Source: Candidatus Palibaumannia cicadellinicola (GTDB taxonomy: Bacteria; Pseudomonadota; Gammaproteobacteria; Enterobacterales; Enterobacteriaceae). From it: a DNA stretch of 8,185 bases. The stretch lies in assembly GCF_002855795.1 (NCBI RefSeq), contig NZ_NJPO01000037.1, positions 1 to 8,185 of the forward strand, read 5' to 3'. Both the position numbers and the translations under genes were made by a program. Of this stretch, positions 6,921-8,185 are shown in pieces (the stretch's first letter is position 1; every line of letters starts with the position of its first letter). A model generated the notes under the pieces. It was not told where the DNA came from and ran no database searches. It saw only the letters and a list, made by a program, of their open reading frames with translations.

Positions 6921-8081
6921 TTACTTATTTATTATGTGATACTGAGAACGATAGGCAACAATTAATTGAATAAAGTGATCGAACAGTGATACGACATCGT
7001 GTGGCCCTGGGCTGGCTTCGGGATGTCCCTGAAAGCTGAATGCAGGTTTATCAGTGCGATGTAAGCCCTGTAGGGTACCGTCAAATAGAGATATATGAGT
7101 AATTCTCAGTGTGTCTGGCAACGTATGCTCGTCTACCGCAAAACTATGGTTTTGGGAAGTGATAATAACTTTACCGGAGACTAAATCCTTAACAGGATGG
7201 TTATTACCATGATGACCAAACTTCATTTTTACCGTTTGAGCACCACTAGCCATAGCTAGTAATTGATGGCCCAAACAGATACCAAATAGTGGAATATCAG
7301 TGGTCAGAAAGGTCTGGATAGCCGCAATAGCATAGTCGCATGGTGCTGGATCACCAGGGCCATTGGCCAGTAAAATTCCGTCTGGATTCATCGCTAGTAC
7401 GGTATCCGCCGTAGTCTTGGCCGGTACAACAGTAAGCCGACAGCCGCGATCGACTAGCATACGCATAATGTTGCGTTTGATGCCGTAATCGTAAGCAACA
7501 ACATGATATGGTAAATATGTCTTGGCAGCCTGTACCGACAGTCTCTCCTTAAGGTTCCAACTACCCTGAGTCCAGCTATATGGTTTAGTTGTACTGACTT
7601 CTTTTGCTAAATCAATGCCATTCAAGCCAGGGAATTCACGCGCTTTGCGTAGCGCTAGCTTCGCATTTGACATATCACCGACGATGATGCAACCATTTTG
7701 TGTACCTTCTTCGCGTAGCAAACGCGTTAACTTACGGGTATCTATTTCTGCTATTCCGATGACATTTTTTTGCTCTAGATATTCAGACAGTGGTAGGGTA
7801 CTGCGGTAGTTGCTAGTCACAAGTGGTAAATTACGGATAACCAAACCTTGCGCTTGTACACGCAAGGATTCGTTATCGATTTCATTGGTACCAGTATTAC
7901 CGATATGAGGATAAGTAAGAGTCACAATTTGATGAAAATAAGAAGGATCAGTGAGAATTTCTTGATAACCAGTCATAGATGTGTTGAAAACTACTTCCCC
8001 TACTGTTGTACCTTCTGCTCCTATGGCTGTACCATAGAATTGAGTTCCATTTTCCAGAACCAACAGCGCTTTTCTTGTCAA
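6921..8081 (-). CDS. carA: Carbamoyl-phosphate synthase small subunit, glutamine amidotransferase (CarA)
   Basis: CarA hydrolyses glutamine and passes ammonia through a tunnel to CarB. The 386-residue protein (E. coli 382) has the CarA-specific N-terminal domain ([30 protein letters not shown] at 32-48, [14 protein letters not shown] at 111-124, WTQGSW) and a class I amidotransferase domain with NGPGDP at 240-245, FGICLGHQ at 266-273 and [13 protein letters not shown] at 350-362. The catalytic triad is C269, H353 and E355, in E. coli numbering because there are no gaps before them. Two positions differ from the usual family sequence: LANGPGDP (normally LSNGPGDP) and QNHSFAVD at 310-317 (normally QNHGFAVD), the latter in the glutamine pocket. 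TTG is chosen as start because it aligns with E. coli carA, which also starts with TTG, and has a strong Shine-Dalgarno. Confidence 0.96.
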   Translation of the reverse strand: MTRKALLVLENGTQFYGTAIGAEGTTVGEVVFNTSMTGYQEILTDPSYFHQIVTLTYPHIGNTGTNEIDNESLRVQAQGLVIRNLPLVTSNYRSTLPLSEYLEQKNVIGIAEIDTRKLTRLLREEGTQNGCIIVGDMSNAKLALRKAREFPGLNGIDLAKEVSTTKPYSWTQGSWNLKERLSVQAAKTYLPYHVVAYDYGIKRNIMRMLVDRGCRLTVVPAKTTADTVLAMNPDGILLANGPGDPAPCDYAIAAIQTFLTTDIPLFGICLGHQLLAMASGAQTVKMKFGHHGNNHPVKDLVSGKVIITSQNHSFAVDEHTLPDTLRITHISLFDGTLQGLHRTDKPAFSFQGHPEASPGPHDVVSLFDHFIQLIVAYRSQYHIINK

Positions 8082-8092
8082 AAGAGCCTCCC
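8082..8092 (-). promoter_or_regulatory. Strong ribosome binding site for the TTG-initiated carA
   Basis: GGGAGG on the - strand (8092-8087) sits five bases before the TTG at 8081-8079. This is the strongest Shine-Dalgarno in the window and decides the TTG start: the only nearby upstream ATG (8094-8092) is out of frame. The TTG start of carA is shared with E. coli, so it looks inherited rather than a decay product. Confidence 0.75.
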
Positions 8093-8185
8093 ATTCAGAA
8101 ACATCAAAATATTATCAATTTGACACGTTACTTTGTTTGTTTACTATAGGTTTTTGATTTACCTAGTAGCTAATCAACCAAAGCG
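8093..8185 (-). promoter_or_regulatory. carA upstream region, probable car promoter with no convincing operator
   Basis: This AT-rich, gene-free stretch upstream of carA is where enterobacteria carry tandem promoters controlled by pyrimidines, purines and ArgR. I see -10-like GATAAT at 8116-8111 and TATAGT at 8148-8143 on the - strand, but neither has a good TTGACA-like partner 16-18 bases upstream. No clear ARG box (TGAAT/ATTCA pair) or PurR box is visible. An imperfect inverted repeat, TCAAA...TTTGA with a 10-base spacer, covers 8104-8123. The region continues beyond the window, so upstream control sites may be missed; in E. coli the next gene would be dapB. Confidence 0.3.

Noticed and set aside
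7848..8123. A 91-codon + strand open frame covering the carA start and upstream region
   Set aside because: Antisense to the conserved CarA N-terminus, with Cys/Phe/Ser-rich composition and no family resemblance; nothing supports it beyond absence of stops.
8093..8185. ARG box or PurR operator upstream of carA
   Set aside because: TTGAT and TGAT-like halves occur but do not form the spaced TGAAT/ATTCA palindrome, and no ACGCAAACG-like element is present; AT-richness explains the partial matches.
1..8185. Mobile elements, CRISPR, tRNA/rRNA genes, toxin-antitoxin or defence genes
   Set aside because: Nearly every base is accounted for by housekeeping genes in ancestral order. No terminal inverted repeats, transposase-like reading frames, spaced direct repeats or cloverleaf sequences were seen.

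Overview
The window holds eight ordinary enterobacterial housekeeping genes packed almost end to end. They are the 3' tail of surA, then pdxA, rsmA (ksgA), apaG and apaH on the + strand, meeting folA, carB and carA on the - strand. All assignments rest on my reading of the proteins against remembered E. coli K-12 homologues, not on a database search. Gene order and orientation match the E. coli surA-pdxA-rsmA-apaG-apaH / folA ... carB-carA neighbourhood, with everything E. coli carries between folA and carB missing. Base composition is AT-leaning (mid-40s % GC by eye), intergenic space is nearly absent, and CTA codons and CTAG tetranucleotides are abundant. Together these suggest a host-restricted gammaproteobacterium with a shrinking genome, such as a Sodalis-like or similar insect endosymbiont. 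The exact organism cannot be named from this window.

Left half (1-3178, + strand): surA ends inside the start of pdxA, pdxA overlaps rsmA by 8 bases, a 49-base repeat-rich spacer precedes apaG, and apaH follows apaG after 3 bases. This is the stress-linked operon for outer-membrane chaperoning (SurA), vitamin B6 synthesis (PdxA), 16S rRNA dimethylation (RsmA) and Ap4A hydrolysis (ApaH). Right half (3191-8081, - strand): carA (TTG start, strong Shine-Dalgarno), carB 10 bases later, and folA only 3 bases after carB. This places dihydrofolate reductase at the end of the carbamoyl-phosphate synthase operon. The two transcription units converge with only 12 bases between stop codons.

The main anomaly is carB. 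A single in-frame TAA replaces the GAA expected at E. coli-numbered residue 473, cutting the gene into a 472-codon N-terminal half and a 605-codon C-terminal half that otherwise align without a frameshift. The cut falls in the oligomerisation domain between the two ATP-grasp halves. Unusual substitutions also occur in CarA's glutamine pocket, CarB's N-terminal ATP loop and CarB's nucleotide effector site, and one in the PdxA substrate site. I read the window as a conserved core under relaxed selection, with carB either newly broken or newly split. I found no mobile element, CRISPR array, RNA gene or evident novel system.
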